A DNA stretch of 25,371 nt from a virus. The notes below the pieces were generated by a model. That model ran no database searches. It saw nothing but the letters and a program-made list of their open reading frames with translations, and was not told the origin of the DNA. The stretch covers positions 1 through 25,371 of the IMG/VR virus record IMGVR_UViG_3300047557_000550. The stretch is one strand, 5' to 3'. A program made the translations under genes and the position numbers. Shown here piece after piece: positions 14,676 through 22,694 of the stretch. How positions within the stretch are numbered: the first letter of the stretch is position 1; every line of letters begins with the position of its first letter.

Positions 14676-17600
14676 ATGGCAGAATTTAAACTAGGTAGAA
14701 TTAGATTTGTATGGAAAGGTGTTTGGGCATCTTCTACAACATATTACAAAGATGATGTTGTAAGATTTGGCGGAAAAGTATATCTATGTCAAGTTGGGCA
14801 TACCGCTTCTCCAGATTTTAATACAGATTTAGATATAGTTCCAACTAAATGGAATTTAATGGGCGACGGACAACGTTGGAGAGACGAATGGTCCACTGCT
14901 ACAGTCTACGAAGAAGGCGATTTAGTCAAGTATGGCGGAACGATATATGTTTGTGTAGACGGTCACACATCTGCTGCCACTGTTACTTTAGGTCTCGAAG
15001 CTAACTCCGGCGACTGGAATACATTTGTAGAAGGGTTTGAGTGGAAAGATACATGGACAACTTCTACAAGATATAAAGTTAATGATGTGGTAAGATATGG
15101 TGGTATTAATTATATCTGTATAACAGGTCATACTTCTGCTATCACTGCTACACTGGGTCTCGAAGCTAACTCCGGCGATTGGGAAGTGTTTTCTCAAGGA
15201 CAAGAATACAAAGGTACTTGGACAACATCAACTAGATACAAAGTTAATGATATAGTCAAATGGGGTGCCGGCCTTTGGATTTGTGTAACACAACATACAT
15301 CGTCTGTTTTTCCGACAGATTCTGCAAATTGGGCTCAGTATGTAGAGGGGTTTGAATTTGAAAATATTTGGAATTCGGGAACAGCTTATCAGCCCGGAGA
15401 TGTAGTTAGATATGGCGGTAATAATTATGTTGCTAAAACATTACATACCAATTCTAATCCGTTAACAGGAACCAGTAATTGGGATTTATTCTCTGAAGGA
15501 TTGAAATATCAATCAGATTGGTCTAATGCTACCTCATACAAAATCGGAGAAGTTGTTAAATTAAACGGATATAATTATCTAGCGATTGCCGACAGTCCGA
15601 GTTTAGTCTATACTATCACAGCTTCTACAGACGCAACAGATAGATTCACAACATCAAATACCGCAGGCATGGTAGCAGGTATGACTGTGAGATTTACCGG
15701 AACTACTTTTGGTGGAGTTAACACCGGTGCTAGATATTACGTAAAACAAGTGATCAGCGGAACTGAGTTCACTGTCAGTACGACTTCGGGCGGCACAACA
15801 TTTAATGCAACAACAGCCGCTGGCTCAATGACTGCCACGATTTCGGCAGAACCACCAAATAGTTCTTATTGGTCTGCAGTATCCCACGGAATTTTCTGGA
15901 GGGGAGACTGGACCGATGACACAGAATATAATATCGGTGATGCTGTTAAATTTGGTTCAAATTCATATATTTGCGTATTAGCTCATAGATCAGAAGGCGA
16001 CGATGGATCAACAGTAGGAGTACAGGGCGGAGGCCAAGCCAATAGTAGACCTGATCTAGACGTCAACGGAACATACTGGAATGCGTTAACTATTGGTAAC
16101 GAATTATCAGTCCTAACGACTACCGGTGACATGGTTTACTACGGCGGTGCCGGACCTACAAGACTGCCAGTAGGCACAGAAGGACAAGTTTTAAGAGTAG
16201 GTTCTGCAGGTATACCCGAATGGGTAACCTGGGGCAGTGTTGATCACGTATATTATGTTGCACCAAACGGCGAAGATCGTCCTTATCCTGATTGTGGCGC
16301 AACTTTAGATAAACCTTGGAAAACTATTCGTTATGCCTGCGAACAAATTGAAAAAGGGCCAAGAAATCCGAAAGCACAACATTTATTAGAACTTAATCGT
16401 GCGTTTATTCAAAGAGAAGTAAGCGCATGGATTAGAGATCAGATCACTAACAATACAGCACCATTTACAACATCTTTTGATTATGACGAATATAAGTGTG
16501 AAAGAGATGTTGGGTTCATTGTTGATAGATTGATTTGGGATTTAGGACACGGTGGCAATTTAAAAATGCGTGCCGCGGCACAGAGTTTTGTAGGTGCGTT
16601 TGGTGAGGAAGGCGAATTTTCAGCTGTATCGGAGAATCAAACTTATACAACATTAGCTGGTGAAGCCGACGAAGGAGTAGCTGCTTACAATTATATGCTA
16701 GAAGTTGTAGAGGCAGTGTTAAACAATTCAGCTCCAACAACAGTATATCAAAATTCAGGTGATGATTCAACAGCTATAGTTACACAATATATCAATACTG
16801 ATTACACAGCAGAACCAGGCACATATAATACAGTAGAAGAATTAGTAACTATAGTAATTAATGCATTAGAAGATCAAGACAGTTCGAGAATTCCAGAGAG
16901 AATCGTTCCAAATAATACAGTTAATGTAAAAACAGGAACCTATAGAGAAACACTACCTATTATAGTACCAGCTGAAACAGTTATATTAGGTGACGAAGTT
17001 AGAAGCACTAATGCCGGTCCGGCTGGCAGCTTAATCAGCAAAGATGATGCAAAATACAGTATCGGCGCTCTAGGAAGATTAGAAACTATCGCAGGACAGA
17101 TTATTCTAGGATCCAATGTTACTGAAAGTTCAGGCAATACAGAAACTCAAAGTATAGCTTTTCCGTATGCTAACTCTGTAGAAGAAACTTCTCTAAAACA
17201 ATTAGTTAGGGTGATACAGCATCAGATCGATTTCAAGATCGGCACTACTCATATGCTAACATTAACAGATCCTACAGGATATGGATCTACTTTCTTAGTA
17301 GGTTACGACGATGCTCGCAAACTGATACAAGAAAATAAAGAATTTATCAAAGATGAAATCACTGCTTGGATAGCGGTAAACTACCCAGAAGTAAAATATT
17401 CAAAGACCAAATGTCGTAGAGATATTGGGTTTATAGTGGATTCTATCGTCTATGATTTGACCTATGACGGTGCCTGGGCAACTTTAAATGCTGCTGTGGC
17501 ATATTTTGATGGTAATTCTAGCTCAACATTGATGATAGACAGTTCTGAGATAGCTGCGACCGCTGCTGCTTATAGCAGAATGAAAACTGTGTTACAGCAG

Positions 17601-20600
17601 ATAATAGCTAATACCACAGTTACTAAATCCACAGGAAATTCAGCTACACAGTGGACAGATTCAACGAACCTATCAGGTGGAGCAGCAGCCAACACAGACG
17701 TTGGACAGTTGATGGACATCATCATCGATGTTGTACAAGGCGATTCAACAGCAGGTCAAACACCTCAGATAAATGTCACACAAATAGCGACTAATAACAC
17801 ATTTACCTCTAATAGTCACAATATGCTAGTGGGCGATGCTGTTATTTCTAGAATCACAGCTAACGGGTTAACAGCAGGTGTGAAATATTGGGTAGTAGCT
17901 ACAACATTAAATACTTTCCAATTGTCTGCTACCTACGGCGGTGCAACTCTAGCGTCTTTCACCAACGGTACAGGATTGGACATTGATTTAGAAGTTATCG
18001 ATTACCCAACAGCTTCCAACGGTATTACGTCGACTACTGCTCTGATTACAGCCGCACAGACATTGGATGCGGCACAGGAAACTATAGTAACTAATACCAC
18101 CGCGTTTATCGCATCAAATTATCCATCGTTGTCTTATAATACTACTAAATGTGAGCGAGATGTGAGATTAGTCTTAGAAGCAGTGATGTTTGACTTTATG
18201 TTCAACACAAACTTCCAGACTAGATTAGCTGCTTATTCTTACCTAAGATCTAGCGCCAGCGATGTATTTGATGGCGGTCAAAAAACAGCCACCCGTGCAG
18301 CGTTTACATATGTTAAATCTCAAGCTAAATCAAACGTAGGTGGCAATGCAACAGCGCAGAGTCGCATCGAAACTCTAATGACAACACTAGACGACATTGT
18401 CTATGGTGCTACCAACGAAGGATCCATCTGTCAAACAGATATAAGAGGTGCAGATTATGCAAGACTGCAACTTGAAAGAAATAGAAATTATATTGTTGCT
18501 GAAATAGATGCATGGATTTCTTCTACTTACAGTACAGTCGTTTCTGCAACAGATGCAGGAACAGATGTTTTAACTTGTTCCGATACCAGTTGGATGCAAA
18601 GAAATGCTGCGGTAAGATTTACAGGTACTACTTTTGGAAACATTCAAACTAATACAACTTATTATATTCAAAATGTTATTAGTTCTACACAATTTAAATT
18701 ATCAACAACAAGAAATTCTACAACAGCATTTGATATAATTTCTTCTTCTGGATCAATGACTGTGAGTTTATATTATGACAGCACCGCATGTCTAAGAGAT
18801 GTAAATTCTTACATTGATGCATTAAAATACGATCTAACATATCCAGGTAATTATCGCTCAAGACTGGCTGCAAGATATTATGCGAATGCAGTCACTGGAA
18901 GTCTTGAAGAAGATATGTATTATCTAAGAAATGGTACTGGTATTAGAAATCAAACTCTAGAAGGATTAACTGGTGACTTATTAGCACCAAACGAATACGG
19001 TACTTCTAGAGTAAGTGCAGGTGCATACTGTTCGTTAGATCCGGGTTGGGGCCCTGACGACTTCCGCACATGGATAATCCGACGTTCTCCTTATGTACAA
19101 AACGTAACAACATTTGGTTATGCTGCTATCGGTCAAAAAATAGACGGAGCTCTACACAATGGTGGTAACGACTCTATAGTTTCTAATGATTTTACTCAGG
19201 TAATCAGCGATGGTATCGGTGCATGGGTGACTAATAATGGTCGTGCAGAACTTGTTTCTGTATTCTCATACTATGCTCATATTGGTTATCTAGCAGAGAA
19301 TGGCGGACGTATACGCGGCACCAACGGTAATAATTCATATGGAGACTTTGGTTCAGTAGCAGAAGGATTTGACGCTACAGAGATACCGATTCTTTGCGAA
19401 GTTGACAATCGAGCATTTAATGCCTCAGTTGGTCGAGTAACCACAGACGGAATAAATGAAGTATTACAATTTGAATATGATAATGCAGGATTAGATTACA
19501 CCGAACTATCTTGGACTGTTGCAGGCGGCGGAAACGGGGCTGTTACAGAGCAAGATGACTTCAGAGATGGAGGAGTTTTTCAAGTAAGATTATTAGACAA
19601 TGTTGATGACAGCGCATTAGCCCCAGAATCAGATGGTAATTTTGGAGGTTCTGGATATATTTCAAATGCCAATACCGCTCAATCAGGAACTACTACTTCT
19701 ATAACACTAGCTGCGGTCGACGATGAGATCACTGGAGCTTACGTTGGTATGAAAGTTATCATAACCGCAGGTACAGGCGCAGGACAAGTAGGTATCGTTA
19801 GTTCTTACACAGCAGGCACCAAGGTAGCCAATGTAACTAAAGAAAGCACAGGAGGAGCTGGGTGGGATCATTTAGTTCCTGGAACTGCTATAGTAGCACC
19901 AGATGCTTCGTCGACTTATGTTGTCGAGCCTAGAATTTCTTTCACCGCACCAACTTACAGTTCTTCGAGTAGAACATTAGCTACTGCTCAGACATATAGT
20001 GATGCGATATTTGCTCCAGTGTCCGGAGTTTATACACCAATATCATCAACGGGCGGTACTGGTAGCGGAGCTACTTTTACCATAGTTAGAAAAGGTGTAA
20101 AATATTCTGCTGTCGATATAGTGTCTGGCGGTACTAATTATCAAAGATTAGAAACTTTGACAATCGCAGGAACATCATTAGGCGGTGCTAGCACAACAAA
20201 TGATATCACAATAACAATTACCGCAGTGAATTCATCAACTGGAGCTATACAAGCTATCGAATTTACAGGAACAGCAGCAGGGGGTAATTTTGCTGCAATA
20301 TCAAGCGGTTCTAGAAACGTTAATACTTCAATCAACGGAACAACTTGGTCGGCCAATACATTGGCATTGCCTAGCACTTCAAATTGGGTAGCACTAGCAT
20401 CCGGAGCACTAACTACTGTCGAAACTGCCGGTACATTTGTAAATGGTAGAGCATATGTAATTACATCATTGGGTAATACTGTGTTCTCTAGCATAGGTGC
20501 TGCTGCTAACTTAGTAGGAACATATTTCGTAGCAACAGGTGCCGGATCCGGTACCGGTACAGCAACCCCGATAGCCAGCCATTTAGTAGCTGTGTCTTCG

Positions 20601-22337
20601 AGCACCACTGTAAATGCTTATTCTGTAGACGGAGGTGTTACTTGGACAGCAGGAGGTGCATTGCCAGTGGCAATGTCAGGAGCAACTGTAGATGTTTCAT
20701 ACGGAAAATACAATAATAACGGTCGTTGGATAGCTATAGCTTCTAATGGTAATACTGCTTATTCGATCAACGGTGGAATTTCGTGGGTCGCTGGAGGAAG
20801 TCTAGGAGCAGGAACATGGTCTGGAATAACCTACGGCCAAGGTCGTTGGATCGCTATGGTATCTGGTGGTACTACAACCAAATACAGTACAGATGGCGGT
20901 CAGACATGGACCACAGGAGGAACATTACCTGCAAGTTCTACCTGGGTAAGTATTGCATATGGTCGAAATAAATTCATCGCAGTATCTAGCGATGGCACTG
21001 TAAGTCCTGCATATTCTGTAAATCGAGGAGTTACCTGGAGCAATACAGGAACCGCAGGTTGGTTGAATCAAACTGTAGAAAATATAAGATACGGTCAAGG
21101 CGTGTTTGTGGCTGTCAATTCGACCAGTAACAACATGGCTAGCTCTGAAGATGGAATTAACTGGACTACTAGAGCTATTACACGAGGATCAGGCACAGGT
21201 GCAGTAGTAGCCATACACGGAAATCCAAGTAGAAGCGGTATATGGGCTATTATTCCAAGTACTTCTACTACCGCAGCATCTAGCGCAGTAATAGGAGCTA
21301 CAGCTAAGGCCAGAGCTTATGTATCTGACAATAAGATTTTCGCCATAAGAGTAGAAGATCCGGGTTCAGCTTATTCTAGTGCTCCTACTATTACTATAAC
21401 TGATCCTAACAATCTGTTCGAAGCACCAACCACTGTTAGAATTGGTAATGGTGTTTGCGCTACCCCTAGTTTTGCTAATCGAGGTACAGCATTTGATTCT
21501 GCGATCGCAGAACAAGATAGCGGTAATGGTTATGCAGATAATTTCCAGAGCGGGCAGTTTATGGGTGTAAGAAGATTAACCGGCGTGCCTAGAGCAGGTG
21601 CTAACGTAGTCTTTGCTACACAACCAAATACTGTTTATAAATTAGTTAATGTACTATCTCAAAGCGGAGAATTCGACGGAGCAAGAAGTGCGTTCTTCCA
21701 AATATCTCCAGATATGACAGTGTTTAACAGTCCAACAGATGGTACTGATATTACCACTCGTATTAGATATAGTCAGGTTAGATTAACAGGCCACGATTTC
21801 TTAGATATCGGAACTGGAAACTTTGAAGAAACTAATTATCCAGGAACACCTACACAGCCAGCTATACAGGCCAATGAAACAGCTGATTTAAACGGTGGTC
21901 GTGTATTCTACACATCAACAGATCAAGACGGTAACTTCCGAGTTGGCGAATTGTTTACTATTGAACAGAGTACTGGTGTTGCAACATTGAATGCTGATGC
22001 GTTTAATATTGCTGGACTATCAGAACTTTCATTGGGTAATATTACACTAGGCGGAAATTCCGCAACAATCACTGAGTTTTCAACAGATCCATTCTTGACA
22101 GCTAATAGTGACAGTGTAGTTCCCACACAGAGAGCTATTAAAGCGTATATCGCTGCACAGATCGGTGGTGGTGGTGCTAGCTTGAACGTAAATAGTATCG
22201 TTGCTGGTTTTATAGACATATCAGGAACACAGATTACCACTACGACAGGTGGTACAATCCAAATGAAGGCTAACTTTAACTTCCAGGCCGGAGTAAGAGG
22301 TTATCCTATTGCTTGGAATTATTTCTTAAATAATTAA
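14676..22337 (+). CDS. Giant modular adhesin/fibre protein B (2553 aa)
   Basis: Paralogue of protein A, about 710 residues longer because modules were added. Order: seven CBM-like repeats (to about residue 475), the last two separated by a 79-residue insert; a beta-helix entry (HVYYVAPNGEDRP ... PWKTIRYACEQIEKG, about 522-562); Cys-helical repeat i (C608); TGTYRETLPIIVP (about 750); Cys-helical repeats ii-iv (C913, C1159, C1372), the fourth split by a 77-residue insert; beta-helix DPGWGPDD ... SYGDFGSVAEG; GG..Y-type beta modules; a six-bladed propeller (about 1872-2195) with a 58-residue insert in one blade; and the C-terminal YTSTDQDGNFRVG and VVPTQRAIKAYI modules. CGGAG precedes the ATG. 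It presumably forms a long host-binding appendage; no enzyme active site is evident. Confidence 0.9.
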   Translation: MAEFKLGRIRFVWKGVWASSTTYYKDDVVRFGGKVYLCQVGHTASPDFNTDLDIVPTKWNLMGDGQRWRDEWSTATVYEEGDLVKYGGTIYVCVDGHTSAATVTLGLEANSGDWNTFVEGFEWKDTWTTSTRYKVNDVVRYGGINYICITGHTSAITATLGLEANSGDWEVFSQGQEYKGTWTTSTRYKVNDIVKWGAGLWICVTQHTSSVFPTDSANWAQYVEGFEFENIWNSGTAYQPGDVVRYGGNNYVAKTLHTNSNPLTGTSNWDLFSEGLKYQSDWSNATSYKIGEVVKLNGYNYLAIADSPSLVYTITASTDATDRFTTSNTAGMVAGMTVRFTGTTFGGVNTGARYYVKQVISGTEFTVSTTSGGTTFNATTAAGSMTATISAEPPNSSYWSAVSHGIFWRGDWTDDTEYNIGDAVKFGSNSYICVLAHRSEGDDGSTVGVQGGGQANSRPDLDVNGTYWNALTIGNELSVLTTTGDMVYYGGAGPTRLPVGTEGQVLRVGSAGIPEWVTWGSVDHVYYVAPNGEDRPYPDCGATLDKPWKTIRYACEQIEKGPRNPKAQHLLELNRAFIQREVSAWIRDQITNNTAPFTTSFDYDEYKCERDVGFIVDRLIWDLGHGGNLKMRAAAQSFVGAFGEEGEFSAVSENQTYTTLAGEADEGVAAYNYMLEVVEAVLNNSAPTTVYQNSGDDSTAIVTQYINTDYTAEPGTYNTVEELVTIVINALEDQDSSRIPERIVPNNTVNVKTGTYRETLPIIVPAETVILGDEVRSTNAGPAGSLISKDDAKYSIGALGRLETIAGQIILGSNVTESSGNTETQSIAFPYANSVEETSLKQLVRVIQHQIDFKIGTTHMLTLTDPTGYGSTFLVGYDDARKLIQENKEFIKDEITAWIAVNYPEVKYSKTKCRRDIGFIVDSIVYDLTYDGAWATLNAAVAYFDGNSSSTLMIDSSEIAATAAAYSRMKTVLQQIIANTTVTKSTGNSATQWTDSTNLSGGAAANTDVGQLMDIIIDVVQGDSTAGQTPQINVTQIATNNTFTSNSHNMLVGDAVISRITANGLTAGVKYWVVATTLNTFQLSATYGGATLASFTNGTGLDIDLEVIDYPTASNGITSTTALITAAQTLDAAQETIVTNTTAFIASNYPSLSYNTTKCERDVRLVLEAVMFDFMFNTNFQTRLAAYSYLRSSASDVFDGGQKTATRAAFTYVKSQAKSNVGGNATAQSRIETLMTTLDDIVYGATNEGSICQTDIRGADYARLQLERNRNYIVAEIDAWISSTYSTVVSATDAGTDVLTCSDTSWMQRNAAVRFTGTTFGNIQTNTTYYIQNVISSTQFKLSTTRNSTTAFDIISSSGSMTVSLYYDSTACLRDVNSYIDALKYDLTYPGNYRSRLAARYYANAVTGSLEEDMYYLRNGTGIRNQTLEGLTGDLLAPNEYGTSRVSAGAYCSLDPGWGPDDFRTWIIRRSPYVQNVTTFGYAAIGQKIDGALHNGGNDSIVSNDFTQVISDGIGAWVTNNGRAELVSVFSYYAHIGYLAENGGRIRGTNGNNSYGDFGSVAEGFDATEIPILCEVDNRAFNASVGRVTTDGINEVLQFEYDNAGLDYTELSWTVAGGGNGAVTEQDDFRDGGVFQVRLLDNVDDSALAPESDGNFGGSGYISNANTAQSGTTTSITLAAVDDEITGAYVGMKVIITAGTGAGQVGIVSSYTAGTKVANVTKESTGGAGWDHLVPGTAIVAPDASSTYVVEPRISFTAPTYSSSSRTLATAQTYSDAIFAPVSGVYTPISSTGGTGSGATFTIVRKGVKYSAVDIVSGGTNYQRLETLTIAGTSLGGASTTNDITITITAVNSSTGAIQAIEFTGTAAGGNFAAISSGSRNVNTSINGTTWSANTLALPSTSNWVALASGALTTVETAGTFVNGRAYVITSLGNTVFSSIGAAANLVGTYFVATGAGSGTGTATPIASHLVAVSSSTTVNAYSVDGGVTWTAGGALPVAMSGATVDVSYGKYNNNGRWIAIASNGNTAYSINGGISWVAGGSLGAGTWSGITYGQGRWIAMVSGGTTTKYSTDGGQTWTTGGTLPASSTWVSIAYGRNKFIAVSSDGTVSPAYSVNRGVTWSNTGTAGWLNQTVENIRYGQGVFVAVNSTSNNMASSEDGINWTTRAITRGSGTGAVVAIHGNPSRSGIWAIIPSTSTTAASSAVIGATAKARAYVSDNKIFAIRVEDPGSAYSSAPTITITDPNNLFEAPTTVRIGNGVCATPSFANRGTAFDSAIAEQDSGNGYADNFQSGQFMGVRRLTGVPRAGANVVFATQPNTVYKLVNVLSQSGEFDGARSAFFQISPDMTVFNSPTDGTDITTRIRYSQVRLTGHDFLDIGTGNFEETNYPGTPTQPAIQANETADLNGGRVFYTSTDQDGNFRVGELFTIEQSTGVATLNADAFNIAGLSELSLGNITLGGNSATITEFSTDPFLTANSDSVVPTQRAIKAYIAAQIGGGGASLNVNSIVAGFIDISGTQITTTTGGTIQMKANFNFQAGVRGYPIAWNYFLNN
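14991..15178 (+). repeat. Recent 165-bp unit duplication in protein B
   Basis: A 23-base exact match occurs at 14991-15013 and 15156-15178, exactly 165 bp (55 codons) apart, encoding the same TLGLEANSGDW ending in both units. The neighbouring pair TWTTSTRYKVND at 15051 and 15216 has the same 165-bp offset. This indicates a recent duplication or conversion within the CBM-like array. Confidence 0.85.
15609..15845 (+). repeat. VRFTGTTFG module, copy 1 (79 codons), inside a CBM-like repeat
   Basis: This beta-rich segment reads T.STDATDRFTTS, VRFTGTTFG, YYVKQVIS, FTVSTTSGG, GSMTATIS in order. It separates the sixth unit's strand LNGYNYLAIAD from its normal ending (SSYWSAV). A clear second full copy is at 18540-18770. 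Confidence 0.8.
16381..16600 (+). repeat. Cys-helical repeat i of protein B
   Basis: NRAFIQREVSAWI ... YKCERDVGFIVDRLIWDL, with Cys608. Same family as the repeat at 11067-11280. It lies between RYACEQIEKG and TGTYRETLPI, segments that are adjacent in protein A, so it is an addition in B. Confidence 0.75.
17314..17510 (+). repeat. Cys-helical repeat ii of protein B
   Basis: NKEFIKDEITAWI ... TKCRRDIGFIVDSIVYDLTY, with Cys913. The upstream context (GNTETQSIAF ... DFKIG) matches that of the single copy in protein A. Confidence 0.75.
17770..18000 (+). repeat. Diverged copy of the VRFTGTTFG-type module (protein B)
   Basis: The order of elements is the same but diverged: TNNTFTSNSHNM, VGDAVISRITANGL, GVKYWVVATTLNTFQLSATYGG, TGLDIDLEV. 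It sits between Cys-helical repeats ii and iii. Homology is weaker than between the other two copies; boundaries are approximate. Confidence 0.5.
18070..18250 (+). repeat. Cys-helical repeat iii of protein B
   Basis: ETIVTNTTAFIASNYP ... TKCERDVRLVLEAVMFDFMF, with Cys1159. The first helix is shortened relative to the other copies. Confidence 0.7.
18469..18900 (+). repeat. Cys-helical repeat iv of protein B, split by an insert
   Basis: ERNRNYIVAEIDAWISSTYS precedes the insert, and YDSTACLRDVNSYIDALKYDL, with Cys1372, follows it. The following YPGNYRSRLAARYYANAVTG aligns directly to protein A (YPGNYKSIMAGRYYANAVTG), where no insert is present. Confidence 0.8.
18540..18770 (+). repeat. VRFTGTTFG module, copy 3 (77 codons), inside Cys-helical repeat iv
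   Basis: ATDAGTDVLTCSDTS, VRFTGTTFG, YYIQNVIS, FKLSTTRNS, SGSMTVS in order. It shares an identical VRFTGTTFG core with copy 1, with closely similar DNA around it, yet is inserted in an unrelated domain. Confidence 0.8.
20289..21262 (+). repeat. Six-bladed beta-propeller repeats in protein B
   Basis: Six boxes: TSINGTTW, YSVDGGVTW, YSINGGISW, YSTDGGQTW, YSVNRGVTW and SSEDGINW, with W..(I/L)..G...(F/W)(I/V)A(V/I/M) strand pairs between them. It corresponds to the propeller of protein A, with an insertion after the first blade's NWVALASG strand. Confidence 0.75.
20406..20579 (+). other. 58-codon module inserted in a propeller blade of protein B
   Basis: The inserted segment reads TAGTFVNGRAYVITSLGNTVF, in outline, then SSIGAAANLVGTYFVATGAGSGTGTA. 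The type Y.I..LG.T.F..IGA..N.VGT.F.ATG.G.GTGTA is, from memory, common in environmental phage structural proteins. It lies exactly between NWVALASG and LVAVSSST, which are contiguous in other blades. Confidence 0.75.
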
Positions 22338-22352
22338 TAACGGAGACTTATA

Positions 22353-22682
22353 ATGGCAACAGGAAGATTAGGCACAGCTAACATTACAACAACTTCAAAT
22401 ACTACGGTTTATACTGTACCGGCTAGTACTTTTGCAGTAGTTAGCTTGAATATAGTTAACAGATCTAGTTCAGCAGCGTCGGCTATCCGTATAGCTGTAG
22501 CTGGTTCTGCATCACCGTCACTAGACGAATATATCGAATACGATACTTCGCTAGTAGCCAACGGTGTTTTAGAACGAACAGGTATTGTAATGGATGCTGG
22601 AAAAATATTAGTAGTACAAACGCCGACAGCAACACCAGCACTAAGTGTCGTGGCTTACGGTATTGAAACATCAACAGCATAA
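22353..22682 (+). CDS. Small beta-sandwich-like structural protein
   Basis: This is a 109-residue protein of alternating strands: ANITTTSNTTVYTVPAST, then AVVSLNIVNRSSSAASAIRI in outline, an acidic YIEYDTSLVANGVLERTG turn, DAGKILVVQTP, and a final LSVVAYGIE strand. The layout resembles the 5118 and 8385 proteins. CGGAGA precedes the ATG with normal spacing, 15 nt after the giant protein B stop; the next gene starts 12 nt later. There are no catalytic, signal or membrane features. Its repeated association with fibre genes suggests a small adaptor or capping subunit of the appendages, which is inference. Confidence 0.83.
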   Translation: MATGRLGTANITTTSNTTVYTVPASTFAVVSLNIVNRSSSAASAIRIAVAGSASPSLDEYIEYDTSLVANGVLERTGIVMDAGKILVVQTPTATPALSVVAYGIETSTA

Positions 22683-22694
22683 GGCGGGTAAAAT

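Larger units (their letters stand above)
14697..16100 (+). repeat. Seven CBM5/12-like N-terminal repeats in protein B
   Basis: Units share W..ST.Y...D.V.(Y/W/F)G...Y.C...HT(S/A). The second and third units are 165 bp apart and nearly duplicate. The sixth unit is interrupted by a 79-codon insert (15609-15845). They are homologous to the repeats at 9141-10335. Confidence 0.75.

Noticed and set aside
9117-22337. Diversity-generating retroelement acting on the giant adhesins
   Set aside because: No reverse transcriptase, template/variable repeat pair or adenine-biased variable region is visible in this window.
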